Origin: Variovorax paradoxus
GTDB taxonomy: Bacteria; Pseudomonadota; Gammaproteobacteria; Burkholderiales; Burkholderiaceae_C
DNA: 64,000 bases
NCBI RefSeq assembly: GCF_024734665.1
Contig: NZ_CP102931.1
Location: 6,831,501-6,895,500, forward strand
Direction: 5' to 3'
The notes below the pieces were generated by a model. That model saw only the letters and a program-made list of their open reading frames with translations. It made no database searches and was not told the origin of the DNA. This document shows, in pieces, positions 51,883 to 63,164 of this stretch; within the stretch, counting starts at the first letter, position 1; the number at the start of each line of letters is the position of its first letter. The position numbers were made by a program, and so were the translations under genes.

Positions 51883-52203
51883 TGCTGTGTGGTCCTCGAT
51901 CTTGCGTGACGTGAAATCCGTCGAGGATTTTGCTTAGCAAGAGTCGGGCTAGATATAGCGTTTACGAGGAACGATCTTCGGATTGGAACTGAATGCTATT
52001 GTTTTCATAGCTGATGACGGCCGTGTGACGTGCGTGTGGGCTACTTTTATTAACAGACCTCACGGAAACCCTGATCCGTGCCTTTTCGCTGCGTTATGCG
52101 GCGTTTTGGCGTCTGAATCCGCAAGCGTGCAGGGGTGCGCGCCTACAGCGGTGCATCGCGGCGCGCGATATGAACTGCTGAACGGACACACGGAGCTTCA
52201 GCC
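51883..52203. other. Gap without a gene; holds one palindrome
   Basis: This 321-base gap lies between the leftward paralogue gene and the rightward small gene. Its first part is AT-richer than its surroundings. It contains copy 5 of the GCTAT-N7-ATAGC palindrome and probably the promoters of both flanking genes. I see no conserved open frame. Confidence 0.5.
51995..52011. repeat. Dispersed palindrome GCTAT-N7-ATAGC, copy 5
   Basis: GCTAT-TGTTTTC-ATAGC has perfect arms and a seven-base spacer in the AT-richer gap. Confidence 0.55.
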
Positions 52204-52461
52204 ATGACCCTCGAATCGACGATCCAAGAGTTCAAGAAAGTGGACGCCCAGCGGGCGGATTACCCGGGCGAGCACTTCGTGGTGCTGGGTGCGGGCGTAT
52301 TGCTGCTGCTGGCGGCGGGCCGCAGCCGGTCGTTCCTGACGCGCATCGTGGCGGGCGCAGCGGGCGGTGCGTTGATCGGGCGCGCGGCCAGCGGTACTGG
52401 CGGAATCGCAAAGCTGGCGGGGACGTTGCAGAGCGGGGGCCTGGCATGGCCGCGGCGCTGA
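52204..52461 (+). CDS. Small membrane protein of unknown function
   Basis: This 85-residue protein has one or two hydrophobic segments (HFVVLGAGVLLLLAAG and IVAGAAGGALIGRAASG) and a short cytoplasmic tail. I do not recognise the family. It overlaps the next gene by 16 bases and is probably cotranscribed. Confidence 0.6.
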   Translation: MTLESTIQEFKKVDAQRADYPGEHFVVLGAGVLLLLAAGRSRSFLTRIVAGAAGGALIGRAASGTGGIAKLAGTLQSGGLAWPRR

Positions 52462-52859
52462 GCGGGCGGCCGGGAACCGGCCTCGGGTCGCAACGCTATT
52501 GGGCGCCGTGCCTGGCGCTGGCGTTGCTGGCGGTGTTTCTCTTCTACGTGGCACTGACGGACTTGCTGAGGGAGCGCGCTGCACGAGCGCCTGTCCAGGC
52601 GACCGTGGTCCCCGCGGTTGTTCAGTCGCCGCTGGCAACCGCTCGCTCCAGCGATGCGCTACCGGCGAGCACGGCCGCACTGCCCGTTCGGGCATCCACC
52701 TTGCCGGCCGCGCCATCCGCCGCCTCCGATGTGTTGCCCGTAGCGGCAACGCCTGCCCGCCTTGCGGTGATCAAGTGCGTCACGCCTTCCGGCACGGCCG
52801 AATATTCAGACGGCCCCTGCACCGAAGGCTCGCAGGTCTCGACTCTGCACCTCCAATGA
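52446..52859 (+). CDS. Membrane-anchored DUF4124-like protein
   Basis: This 137-residue protein has one N-terminal helix (CLALALLAVFLFYVAL), a long Ala/Pro/Ser linker, and a short C-terminal domain (VIKCVTPSGTAEYSDGPC) that resembles DUF4124, with a disulfide-type Cys pair. Members are periplasmic. Function unknown. It overlaps the previous gene. Confidence 0.65.
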   Translation: MAAALSGRPGTGLGSQRYWAPCLALALLAVFLFYVALTDLLRERAARAPVQATVVPAVVQSPLATARSSDALPASTAALPVRASTLPAAPSAASDVLPVAATPARLAVIKCVTPSGTAEYSDGPCTEGSQVSTLHLQ

Positions 52860-52895
52860 CAAGCGCCCGGCAGGACGTGTCCGCGGCGCCCGAAG

Positions 52896-53486
52896 CTAAG
52901 GCGAAATCGCTTCGCAAAACTCCGCCGTACTGACCACGGTCGCCTGTCTTGGAAAGATCTCGCACAACAGGAACTCGTTCACCTTGGCATCCGGATCGGC
53001 GCACGCGTCCGACAGGACGATGACCCGGTAGTCGAGGTCGTGCGCCTCGCGAACCGTGGAAAGCACAACGCCACTGGTGTGTACGCCGGCGAGCACCAGG
53101 GTTTCGATGCCCGCGCGCTGCAGTTGGGCATGCAGGTCGGTCGTCGAGAAGGCGCCTACCCGCGTCTTGCGAACAATGATGTCGCCCGGCGCGACGCCCA
53201 AATCCGGATGGACGGCGGTCGATGGGGAGTCGAGATGCATATGGGCGCCCGCCGCTTTGACGCGCGCGCCCATGGCGCTGTGCCCGGGAAAGCGCTCGAG
53301 GTCGGCCGCATCGAAAGCCACGCGCACGAAGCCCACCTTCGCGCCTCGCGAGCGCATTAGCTGCTGTACCGGCATGACCTTCGCGAACAGCTGTGCCGGA
53401 TCAGGAAGGAAGCCGAGGATGCCGGGCTGGTAGTCCATGATCAGCAGCGCCGATCGCTGGATCTCTGCGGTTGAAAGCCTGTTCAT
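52896..53486 (-). CDS. Isochorismatase-fold protein lacking the catalytic cysteine
   Basis: This 196-residue protein has the cysteine-hydrolase fold: Asp in LLIMDYQPG near residue 18, Lys in IIVRKTRVGAF, and the region LAGVHTSGVVLSTVREAHD where active members have a nucleophilic Cys. Here that position is Val, so hydrolase activity is doubtful. It is the last gene of the leftward operon headed by the Bug-type receptor. Its role may be regulatory or a different chemistry. Confidence 0.8.
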   Translation of the reverse strand: MNRLSTAEIQRSALLIMDYQPGILGFLPDPAQLFAKVMPVQQLMRSRGAKVGFVRVAFDAADLERFPGHSAMGARVKAAGAHMHLDSPSTAVHPDLGVAPGDIIVRKTRVGAFSTTDLHAQLQRAGIETLVLAGVHTSGVVLSTVREAHDLDYRVIVLSDACADPDAKVNEFLLCEIFPRQATVVSTAEFCEAISP

Positions 53487-53500
53487 GGCATTGCCTTGAC

Positions 53501-54376
53501 CTAGATGTAGAGACGCTCGAGCGCGTCCCATTGGGGTTTGCCGACGAGACGCTGGCGCTCGGCGAAAGGGGTTACCAGCGCGGGATCTTCCTCCAGGCGC
53601 TTGTCGTCGCGCAGGGCGGTGAGCGCTTTCTGCATGCCGGCCACCGCGCCCTGCAATGCGGCGTTGGCGTACAGCACGAAGCCGTAGCCCAGCGCGCCCA
53701 GCTCCTGCGCACCGAAGGTCGGCGTCTTGCCGCCGATCACCATGTTCATGAGCTGCGGCTTGTTCAGCCGCTGGGGCATCGCGCGCACTTCGTCGGCCAG
53801 TGTCACGGCTTCGACGAACAGGATGTCGGCGCCGGCCTCGCTGAACTTCTGCGCACGCTCGATGGCGGCCTCGAAGCCGTGCACGGCGGCCGCATCGGTG
53901 CGGGCCATGACGAGCAGGTCGCTGTCCTGCCGGGCGTCGACAGCCGCCTTGATCTTGCCGAGCATCTCGTCGGTGTCGATCACCGCCTTGCCCGAGAAGT
54001 GGCCGCAGCGCTTGGGGCTGACCTGGTCTTCGAGCTGGATGCAATCGGCCCCTGCCCGCTCGAGCACGCGCACCGTGTGACGCACGTTGAGCGCATTGCC
54101 GAAGCCGGTGTCGGCGTCGACCAGCAGCGGCAGGTTCACTGCATCGCGGATGCGCGCCGTGTGCTCGGCGATCTCGTGCAGGCCCATGAAGGCCTGGTCG
54201 GGCAGGCCGAGGTACATGTTGGTGACGCCCGCGCCGGTGATGTAGATCGCCTCGAAGCCGAGGTCTTCGATCACGCGCGCCGACATCGCGTTGAACGCGC
54301 CCGGCACCAGCACGCCACGGCGTGCATCGGCCAGCCGGCGCAGGGTTTTCTTCGGAGATTCGTTGGTCGTGCTCAT
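53501..54376 (-). CDS. PEP mutase/isocitrate lyase superfamily enzyme (PrpB-like)
   Basis: This 291-residue TIM-barrel enzyme belongs to the isocitrate lyase/PEP mutase superfamily. Mg-binding and active-site segments are visible: FNAMSARVIEDLGF, DADTGFGN, the catalytic loop VSPKRCGHFSGK, and ARTDAAAVHGFE. The KRCGH loop is that of the methylisocitrate lyase/dimethylmalate lyase group rather than PEP mutase. The product is uncertain; 2,3-dimethylmalate or an oxaloacetate-type acid are options. It is seven bases downstream of the receptor gene. Confidence 0.85.
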   Translation of the reverse strand: MSTTNESPKKTLRRLADARRGVLVPGAFNAMSARVIEDLGFEAIYITGAGVTNMYLGLPDQAFMGLHEIAEHTARIRDAVNLPLLVDADTGFGNALNVRHTVRVLERAGADCIQLEDQVSPKRCGHFSGKAVIDTDEMLGKIKAAVDARQDSDLLVMARTDAAAVHGFEAAIERAQKFSEAGADILFVEAVTLADEVRAMPQRLNKPQLMNMVIGGKTPTFGAQELGALGYGFVLYANAALQGAVAGMQKALTALRDDKRLEEDPALVTPFAERQRLVGKPQWDALERLYI

Positions 54377-54383
54377 TGGGTTC

Positions 54384-55361
54384 TCAGTCTTCCTTCATGC
54401 CGGTGGCCTTCACGACGCCACCGAGCCTTGCGCGCTCTTCGTCGACGAACTTGGTGAAGCTCGCACGCGTGCCGCCGATGGGCTCGATGCCCATGTCTTT
54501 CAGGCGCTTGGCCGTCTCCGGCGATTTCATGGCCGCGTCGATCGCGGCGGCCATCTTGTCGAGGATGGCATCGGGCGTGCCGCGCGGCGCATGCACGCCG
54601 GCCCAGTGCGCGATGCGGATCTCGGGGAAGCCCTCTTCAGTCGCTGTCGGCAGTTCGGGGTAGGCCGAGATGCGTTGCGTCCACGTGCCCGCCAGCGCCT
54701 TCAGCTTGCCGCTCTTGATGTACGGCAGCACCACGATACTGGCCTCCGACGTCGCCTCGACCTGGTTGCCCAGCACCGCGGTGATCGACTCCGAGCCGCT
54801 CTTGTAGGGCACCACGTCGAGCTTGCTGCCGTACTTCGTTTCGAGAATGCCTTCGACGAAATGCGGCGTGCTGCCGGTGCCCGCCGTGGCCCAGTGGAAG
54901 CCGTTGCCGGCCTTCTTCGACGCGGCGACGAACTCTTTCAGGTCCTTGTAGGGTGCATTGGCCGGCACCACCACCACCGAGGGCGCCAGCGCGATCATGG
55001 CCACCGGCACCAGTGCGTCGTCTTTGTAGGGCATGTTCTTCTTGATCATGCTGTTCGACACCACGCCGGCCGCGCTCACCAGGAAGGTGTAGCCGTCGGG
55101 CGCGCTCTTGGCGACCACGTCGGCACCGAGGATCGCGCCCGCGCCGGGCTTGTTGTCGATGATCACCGGCTGGCCGAGCTGCTTCGAGGCACCTTCGGCC
55201 GCGGCGCGCGCCATCAGGTCGTTGGCACCGCCCGCCGAGAAAGGCACGACGAGCCGGATCGGCTTGGTGGGCCATGTCTGTGCCTGGACGCTCGGAGATA
55301 GCGTGCAAGCCAGGGCGGCGGCGGTTGCGCATGTCACTGCGGAAAGGCGACGGAAGTTCAC
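54384..55361 (-). CDS. Bug-type tripartite tricarboxylate transporter receptor
   Basis: This 325-residue periplasmic binding protein has a signal peptide (TCATAAALACTLSPSVQAQ) and the Bug signature WPTKPIRLVVPFSAGGANDLMAR. IDNKPGAGAILGADVVAKSAPDGYTFL follows, then AGTGSTPHFVEGILE. Bug receptors bind organic acids; many in this group lack a neighbouring permease, as here. The GTG at 55361 has AGGAG upstream. It heads the operon behind a sigma-54 promoter. Confidence 0.93.
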   Translation of the reverse strand: MNFRRLSAVTCATAAALACTLSPSVQAQTWPTKPIRLVVPFSAGGANDLMARAAAEGASKQLGQPVIIDNKPGAGAILGADVVAKSAPDGYTFLVSAAGVVSNSMIKKNMPYKDDALVPVAMIALAPSVVVVPANAPYKDLKEFVAASKKAGNGFHWATAGTGSTPHFVEGILETKYGSKLDVVPYKSGSESITAVLGNQVEATSEASIVVLPYIKSGKLKALAGTWTQRISAYPELPTATEEGFPEIRIAHWAGVHAPRGTPDAILDKMAAAIDAAMKSPETAKRLKDMGIEPIGGTRASFTKFVDEERARLGGVVKATGMKED

Positions 55362-55416
55362 GGTTGGCTCCTGGTTATTTGGGAAAACAAGACCACGGGA
55401 GGTCTTATCCAAGGTG

Positions 55417-55432
55417 CGCAAGCGCTATGCCA
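55417..55432 (-). promoter_or_regulatory. Sigma-54 promoter for the Bug/PrpB-like operon
   Basis: TGGCATA-GCGC-TTGCG on the leftward strand matches the -24/-12 consensus TGGCACG-N4-TTGCW at the invariant GG and GC and most other bases. It lies about 56 bases before the GTG start. The neighbouring activator at 55560 has the sigma-54 interaction motif, which supports the assignment. Confidence 0.75.
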
Positions 55433-55559
55433 CAGACCGGATTCGCAAGTCGTTAGATATAAGTCATTGATCCAAAACGAATTTATGACTTTCCTCGGCA
55501 GTCTTTCCATGCGTGATGTTTCAGATTCATTTCACTTTTGAAACCATAGAATTTGCCGA

Positions 55560-57548
55560 ATGAATGCACTCGTCCTGCCACCTGCCCATTCGTCCGCCGT
55601 GCCTCGCCGGCCTCGCATCGTGGCCGTAGCTCGCCACCGATTGGGCCGCGTGCTGATGCGACTGGTACCCGAGGTGGCGGCGCAGGCGCAAATCGAACTG
55701 GTTGGTCTTGCCTTCGACGAGGCTGTCGAAGCGGTGCGCGAACTGCATGCGCGCGCACCGGTCGACGCGGTGGTGGCGGCAGGTGCCAGCGGCGAATGGC
55801 TGCGCCAGCATCTGGACATCCCGGTGGCCATGGTGGAGGTACGCGGCTTCGACCTGATGCGCGCACTGGCGGCCGCGCGCGCCCTCTCGCCCCGGGTGGG
55901 GCTCGTGTCGTTCGACGGTCCCTCGGAGCATCTGGCGCAGCTCGACGCGCTGTTCGGCATGGGCATCGCCCAGTTCAGCTATCGGGGCGCCGACGATGCC
56001 CCCGCCTGCGTGGAGGCGCTTCGCGCGGCTGGCGTCCAGGCAGTGGTTGCGCCCGGCCTGGTCGCCGACCTGGCCGAGCAAGCCGGCATCGCCAGCGTGC
56101 TGATGTACTCGGACGATGCCGTGCGCCAGGCGCTTCAGGACGCCATCCATCTTGCGCGCCACAGTCTTGCCGAGCGGGCGCGCCACGAACGGCTGAACAC
56201 CGTCCTAGGCCAGCTGCAGGACGGCGTGGTCGCGGTGGACTTGCAGCAGCGCATCGAGGCGCTGAACCCGGTCATGGCGGAACTGCTGGGAGCCTCCGTC
56301 CAGGAATTGGCGGGCCGCGTGCTGGGCGAGGTGGAGCCCGTGCTGGACCTTGGCGCCACGCTGCGCCTGCGCGAGGCCCCGGCCGAGGAGGTGCTGCAGA
56401 TCGGCATGCGTACGCTGGTGGTTCGGCGCGCGCCCGTCATGGAAGGCGGCGAGGTCACCGGCGCGCTGCTCGTGTGCCGCGACCCGGCAGTGATCCAGCG
56501 CGCGGACCGCCACCTGCGTGCCAACCAGCGGCAGCGGGGCGCACCCACGCGATACCGGCTTGAGGCATTCACAGGCAACAGCCCCCTGGCGCAGCGCGTG
56601 CGCGAGCTTGCCGCGCAATGTGCCTCAAGCGAGGCCACGGTCCTCATCGTCGGGGAGAGCGGCACCGGCAAGGAGCTCGTGGCGCAGGGCATTCATACCG
56701 CCAGCCGGCGAGCGACGCAGCCGTTCCTGGCCGTGAACTGCGCCGCCCTGGGCGAGAGCCTGCTGGAGAGCGAGCTGTTCGGCTACGAGGAAGGCGCCTT
56801 CACTGGCGCGCGGCGCGGCGGCAAGACAGGTCTGGTCGAGGCCGCTCACACGGGCACCCTGTTCCTCGACGAGATCGGCGACATGCCCCTGGCGCTGCAG
56901 ACCCGGCTGCTGCGCGTGCTGCAGGAGCGGGAGGTGCTTCGCCTCGGGGCGACCGCTGCCGTGCCGGTGGACCTGCGCGTGATCGCGGCCACCCATGCCG
57001 ACCTCGCATCCCAGGTGGAGCGCGGCCTCTTCCGGCGCGACCTGTACTACCGGCTCGCGGTGCTGCGCATCGAGATGCCTCCCCTGCGCGATCGCGAAGC
57101 CGACATCGCGCTCCTGGCGGGCGAACTGATGGCCCGTCGCGCCGGCAAGGCTGGTGTACCTGCAGCGCAAGCATCGGCCTGGCTCGCTGCTTTGCTGGAA
57201 CTGGCCGCGGGCTACGCTTGGCCTGGCAACGTGCGCGAACTGGAAAACCTGGTCGAGCGCCTGCTGGCGTGCCACAGCTACCTGGCGCCCGCCGGCAACC
57301 TGGACCGGGCCCGCCTGCTGGAGGTATTTCCCGAATGCACCCAAGCTCGCCCGGCGCCCGTGCGCGAACGCCTGCTGAAGGGCGCACGACGCGCTGCCGA
57401 ACTGCGTCGCGTGCGCGAGGTGCTTCAATCGGTGCAGGGCGACCAGGCCAAGGCCTGCGCCGTCCTCGGCATCAGCCGAGCCACGCTGTGGCGGCGGCTG
57501 CGCGATGAAGAGAACCCTGGCCCCACGCCAAAGAACACGCGCGCCTAG
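55560..57548 (+). CDS. PrpR-type sigma-54-dependent activator
   Basis: This 662-residue bacterial enhancer-binding protein has an N-terminal PrpR-type sensory domain (about 1-190), a PAS-like segment (NTVLGQLQDGVVAVDLQQRIEAL), an AAA+ domain, and a C-terminal Fis-type helix-turn-helix (ACAVLGISRATLWRRLRDE). The AAA+ domain has Walker A GESGTGKELV, the GAFTGA loop and Walker B TLFLDEIGDM. It should sense an acyl-CoA or carboxylic-acid signal and activate the divergent operon at its sigma-54 promoter. The start has no strong ribosome-binding site. Confidence 0.93.
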   Translation: MNALVLPPAHSSAVPRRPRIVAVARHRLGRVLMRLVPEVAAQAQIELVGLAFDEAVEAVRELHARAPVDAVVAAGASGEWLRQHLDIPVAMVEVRGFDLMRALAAARALSPRVGLVSFDGPSEHLAQLDALFGMGIAQFSYRGADDAPACVEALRAAGVQAVVAPGLVADLAEQAGIASVLMYSDDAVRQALQDAIHLARHSLAERARHERLNTVLGQLQDGVVAVDLQQRIEALNPVMAELLGASVQELAGRVLGEVEPVLDLGATLRLREAPAEEVLQIGMRTLVVRRAPVMEGGEVTGALLVCRDPAVIQRADRHLRANQRQRGAPTRYRLEAFTGNSPLAQRVRELAAQCASSEATVLIVGESGTGKELVAQGIHTASRRATQPFLAVNCAALGESLLESELFGYEEGAFTGARRGGKTGLVEAAHTGTLFLDEIGDMPLALQTRLLRVLQEREVLRLGATAAVPVDLRVIAATHADLASQVERGLFRRDLYYRLAVLRIEMPPLRDREADIALLAGELMARRAGKAGVPAAQASAWLAALLELAAGYAWPGNVRELENLVERLLACHSYLAPAGNLDRARLLEVFPECTQARPAPVRERLLKGARRAAELRRVREVLQSVQGDQAKACAVLGISRATLWRRLRDEENPGPTPKNTRA

Positions 57549-57640
57549 CGTCACGAGCGATCGCCGGGGGCGACTCCGCGCGTGGCTCGCTCAGGTGGCT
57601 GTGCCACGCTGCTGCACCAGGGCCATGGCGGCGAGGCTTT

Positions 57641-58543
57641 TCAAGCGTCGAGGCTCTTCTGTCCGATCGCCTGAACGACCAGGTCGATGAAGCTTCGCAG
57701 CTTCGTGGTCTGCCGCCGATCGGCCTGGAACAGCAGGTGCATCGGCCGGGACAGCGTGTCGTAGTCCGGCAGCACCTGTACCAGCTGTCCAGCGGCCAGC
57801 GCGGATCGTGCGAGATCCTCTGCGATGAAGGCGATGCCGAAGCCTTCAAGCGCGGCGGCGAGCAGGGCGTTGGCGTTGTTCGCCTGCAGTCTGCCGCTCG
57901 CTGGGATGGCGATTTCACGGCCATCGCGCAGGAACCGCCAATCGGTCGACGGCGAGCGCGTGCCCACGAATGCCAGGCATTCGTGGCCCTCAAGGTCTTT
58001 CGGGTGACGTGGCGTTCCCCGTTCCTTCAGGTACGCGGGCGAAGCGCAGGCGAGCAAACGGAAGGGACGCAACGCGCGTGCGGCCAGCAACGAGTCCGCC
58101 AGCGGCCCGGTGCGAAAGACGGCTTCGAAGCCTTCTTCCACCAGGTCGACGAAGCGGTCGCTCAGGATGAGTTCGACTTCGACGCCCGGGTTCTGGCGCA
58201 GATACATCGAGACCAACGGCATCAGGGTGTGCGTGCCGAATGACACTGGGGCGTTGACACGCAACCGTCCTCGCGGCGTGCCCGTGGCGTCGCTGCCCGC
58301 CGCATCGGCCCAATCGGCTTCCGCCAGCACCAACTTGCAGCGCTCGTAGTAGACCTTGCCGACCTCGCTGAGGCTCTGGCGCCGCGTCGTCCGGTTCAGC
58401 AGGCGTGCTCCCAGCCGCGCTTCGAGGTAGCCAACGTGCTTGGCGACCATCTGTGGCGACATCGCCAGTGCCGAGGCCGCCGCGGCGAACGAGCCCAGAT
58501 CCGCTGCCCGGACGAACGTGGCCATGCTGGCGAGACGATCCAT
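57641..58543 (-). CDS. LysR-family transcriptional regulator
   Basis: This 300-residue regulator begins with the LysR helix-turn-helix (FVRAADLGSFAAAASALAMSPQMVAKHVGYLE, residues 10-42), followed by LGARLLNRTTRRQSLSEVG. The C-terminal effector domain starts near residue 92 (GRLRVNAPVSFG) and resembles the CrgA/DhcR subgroup. It is divergent from the F420-type oxidoreductase gene, which it probably controls. Confidence 0.92.
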   Translation of the reverse strand: MDRLASMATFVRAADLGSFAAAASALAMSPQMVAKHVGYLEARLGARLLNRTTRRQSLSEVGKVYYERCKLVLAEADWADAAGSDATGTPRGRLRVNAPVSFGTHTLMPLVSMYLRQNPGVEVELILSDRFVDLVEEGFEAVFRTGPLADSLLAARALRPFRLLACASPAYLKERGTPRHPKDLEGHECLAFVGTRSPSTDWRFLRDGREIAIPASGRLQANNANALLAAALEGFGIAFIAEDLARSALAAGQLVQVLPDYDTLSRPMHLLFQADRRQTTKLRSFIDLVVQAIGQKSLDA

Positions 58544-58652
58544 TCACTACTCCTGATTGTGAGATTAATGCTCTGATGGCTCATTATTGTCGATACAGAT
58601 GTTAATACACTGGACTTCATCGACAGTTCGTCGAAGCCACGAAGGAACAGAA

Positions 58653-59348
58653 ATGAAGATCGGAATCATCGGTACAGGCAACATCGGCGGCGCCCTGGCG
58701 CGCCGCTTCCGTGCAACCGGCCATGACGTGGCCATTGCCAACTCGCGAGGGCCGGTGTCCTTGCAGGAGCTCGCGCGCGAGACCGGAGCGCGTCCGGTCA
58801 CGATCAACGAGGTAGTGCAAGGTGCCGAGCTCGTGATGGTGGCCATTCCTATGATGAAGGTCGCGTCCCTGCCCGCGCACTTGTTCGCCGATGCGTCGCC
58901 CGGCCTGATCGTCGTGGACACGAGCAACTACTACCCGCGCGAGCGCGACGGTCGCATCGCCGAGATCGAAGCCGGCCTGACTGAAAGCGGTTGGGTGCAG
59001 CAACGGCTCGGACACCGCGTGGTGAAGGCGTTCAACTCGATCGTCGCGCAGCATCTGCTCGAGAACGGCCGGCCTGCGGGCTCGCCAGACCGGATTGCGC
59101 TCGCGGTCTCAGGCGACGACGTTGGCCAGAAATCTGTCGTCGCGAGGTTGCTGGACGACATTGGATTCGACGCCGTGGATGCGGGCACGATCGCGCAGTC
59201 CTGGCGCCAACAACCGGGCACGCCCGGCTACCTGCAGGATTTAGGCGTCGAGGGCGTCCGGGCGGCGCTGCAACAGGCCCGACCGGAGCGCGCCGCGCAA
59301 TGGACTGCGACGGACGCCAGCCCCGGAACCTACGACGCGCCACGGTGA
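58653..59348 (+). CDS. F420-type NADP oxidoreductase family protein
   Basis: This 231-residue Rossmann protein starts MKIGIIGTGNIGGALARRF and has the NADP-binding Arg in ANSRGP near residue 32. AFNSIVAQHL near residue 130 is typical of F420-dependent NADP reductase homologues. Proteobacteria without F420 use these proteins with other, unknown substrates. The start at 58653 has GAAGGAAC upstream. The divergent LysR gene probably regulates it. Confidence 0.88.
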   Translation: MKIGIIGTGNIGGALARRFRATGHDVAIANSRGPVSLQELARETGARPVTINEVVQGAELVMVAIPMMKVASLPAHLFADASPGLIVVDTSNYYPRERDGRIAEIEAGLTESGWVQQRLGHRVVKAFNSIVAQHLLENGRPAGSPDRIALAVSGDDVGQKSVVARLLDDIGFDAVDAGTIAQSWRQQPGTPGYLQDLGVEGVRAALQQARPERAAQWTATDASPGTYDAPR

Positions 59349-59389
59349 CCTGGCATGAAGATTAACCTCATCAAGCCCATGGAGGCACC

Positions 59390-60373
59390 ATGAACCTCAC
59401 TCGCCTTCGAGCTGCTGTCGCAATTGCCGCGGCGATGTCTTCTGTCCTCGCCGGAGCGCAGGGTACTTCCACCCAGCCTTCAGACCCCGACCGAACGCCT
59501 GAATCGTCGGCTCAAACAGTGTTGCAATCCAAGACCGGTGTGTGGACTTATCCTGGGACCGGAACCGTCAACACCTATTGGATCGAGACACCTGGCGGCG
59601 GCCTCGTCGTCATCGACGTTCAACGCGATCTGGTCCACGCCGCGCAGGCACTGGCGGCGGTAAAGGCAGTGGGCAAGCCGGTGCGTGCGATCTTCGTCAC
59701 CCACGCCCATCCGGATCACTACACCGGGCTCGGCCTGTTCCGGCAGGCCTTTCCGGGCGTCCCCGCTTATTCGTCCAAGGCGACGGCCGATGCGATCCGC
59801 AACGACACCTATGGTGCGAACGTGGGAACGCAGGCCGATGCGCCCGATATCACGCCGCGCGACTTTGTGGCCCCTGGCATAACTTTCGACGGCGACACGA
59901 CCTTGCAGATCGACGGGCTGACGATCATCGCGCGCGAATTGGGCGCGGGGGAGGCGCCTGCCACAACGGCGTACTACCTGCCTTCGACGCGAGAACTGTT
60001 CACCGGTGACGCGATCTTCAATCGGCTTCACGGTCCGCTTAGAGAAGCACATACCGGACAGTGGCTTGGGATCATCGACCGACTCGACGCGATGTACCCC
60101 AACGTCACCATCGTGCATCCCGGGCACGGCGCCTCGGGTCCGAAGCAGCCTATGTTCGATGACGAGCGACTCTATTTAAGGACTTGCCGCGCGATCGCTG
60201 CAGAGGAGATTGTTCGCGGGGGCTTCACTGACTCGGCAAAGGCGGCGACTGTCCAGCGGATCAACGCACGCTTTCCCTACACCAACCCGACGGGCATAAA
60301 GGACATCGTCAGCGACAGCGTCGACGGCCTCTTCCGGGAGTTCTCCCAGCCCTCGTCAGCGCCGCTCCCGTGA
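59390..60373 (+). CDS. Metallo-beta-lactamase-fold hydrolase, exported
   Basis: This 327-residue protein has a signal peptide (RAAVAIAAAMSSVLAGAQ) and the MBL metal motif THAHPDHYTG near residue 104. A further Asp is in LFTGDAIFNRL and His in IVHPGHGASG. It resembles periplasmic MBL-fold hydrolases of unknown substrate rather than true beta-lactamases. It starts 41 bases after the F420-type gene. Several AT-richer codons suggest a different history from the surrounding housekeeping genes. Confidence 0.88.
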   Translation: MNLTRLRAAVAIAAAMSSVLAGAQGTSTQPSDPDRTPESSAQTVLQSKTGVWTYPGTGTVNTYWIETPGGGLVVIDVQRDLVHAAQALAAVKAVGKPVRAIFVTHAHPDHYTGLGLFRQAFPGVPAYSSKATADAIRNDTYGANVGTQADAPDITPRDFVAPGITFDGDTTLQIDGLTIIARELGAGEAPATTAYYLPSTRELFTGDAIFNRLHGPLREAHTGQWLGIIDRLDAMYPNVTIVHPGHGASGPKQPMFDDERLYLRTCRAIAAEEIVRGGFTDSAKAATVQRINARFPYTNPTGIKDIVSDSVDGLFREFSQPSSAPLP

Positions 60374-60423
60374 TGCGCGCGTGTCAAGCTAGTTTTCAGT
60401 GCGAGTGTCCCTCCTGAACAGGC

Positions 60424-63042
<2,619 letters not shown>

Positions 63043-63114
63043 CTAACTCTCACGGCATTCACGTGATATTTCGGGCTCTCAAAAGCTCAATTCGCAGCCT
63101 CTTGAAAGCGCAAA

Positions 63115-63132
63115 CCCGCGGAGGGCCGCGGG
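63115..63132. other. GC hairpin between dnaN and gyrB
   Basis: CCCGCGG-AGGG-CCGCGGG forms a perfect seven-base stem. On the leftward strand it is followed by a weak TTTGCGCTTT tail, so partial termination or attenuation between dnaN and gyrB is possible. Confidence 0.45.
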
Positions 63133-63164
63133 CTGTATGCGCAAGGCGCTGTGTGGTGTGTTTT

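Noticed and set aside
51983-52207. A 74-codon rightward frame in the gap before the small membrane gene
   Set aside because: It has no ribosome-binding site or motif and contains a copy of the dispersed palindrome near its start.
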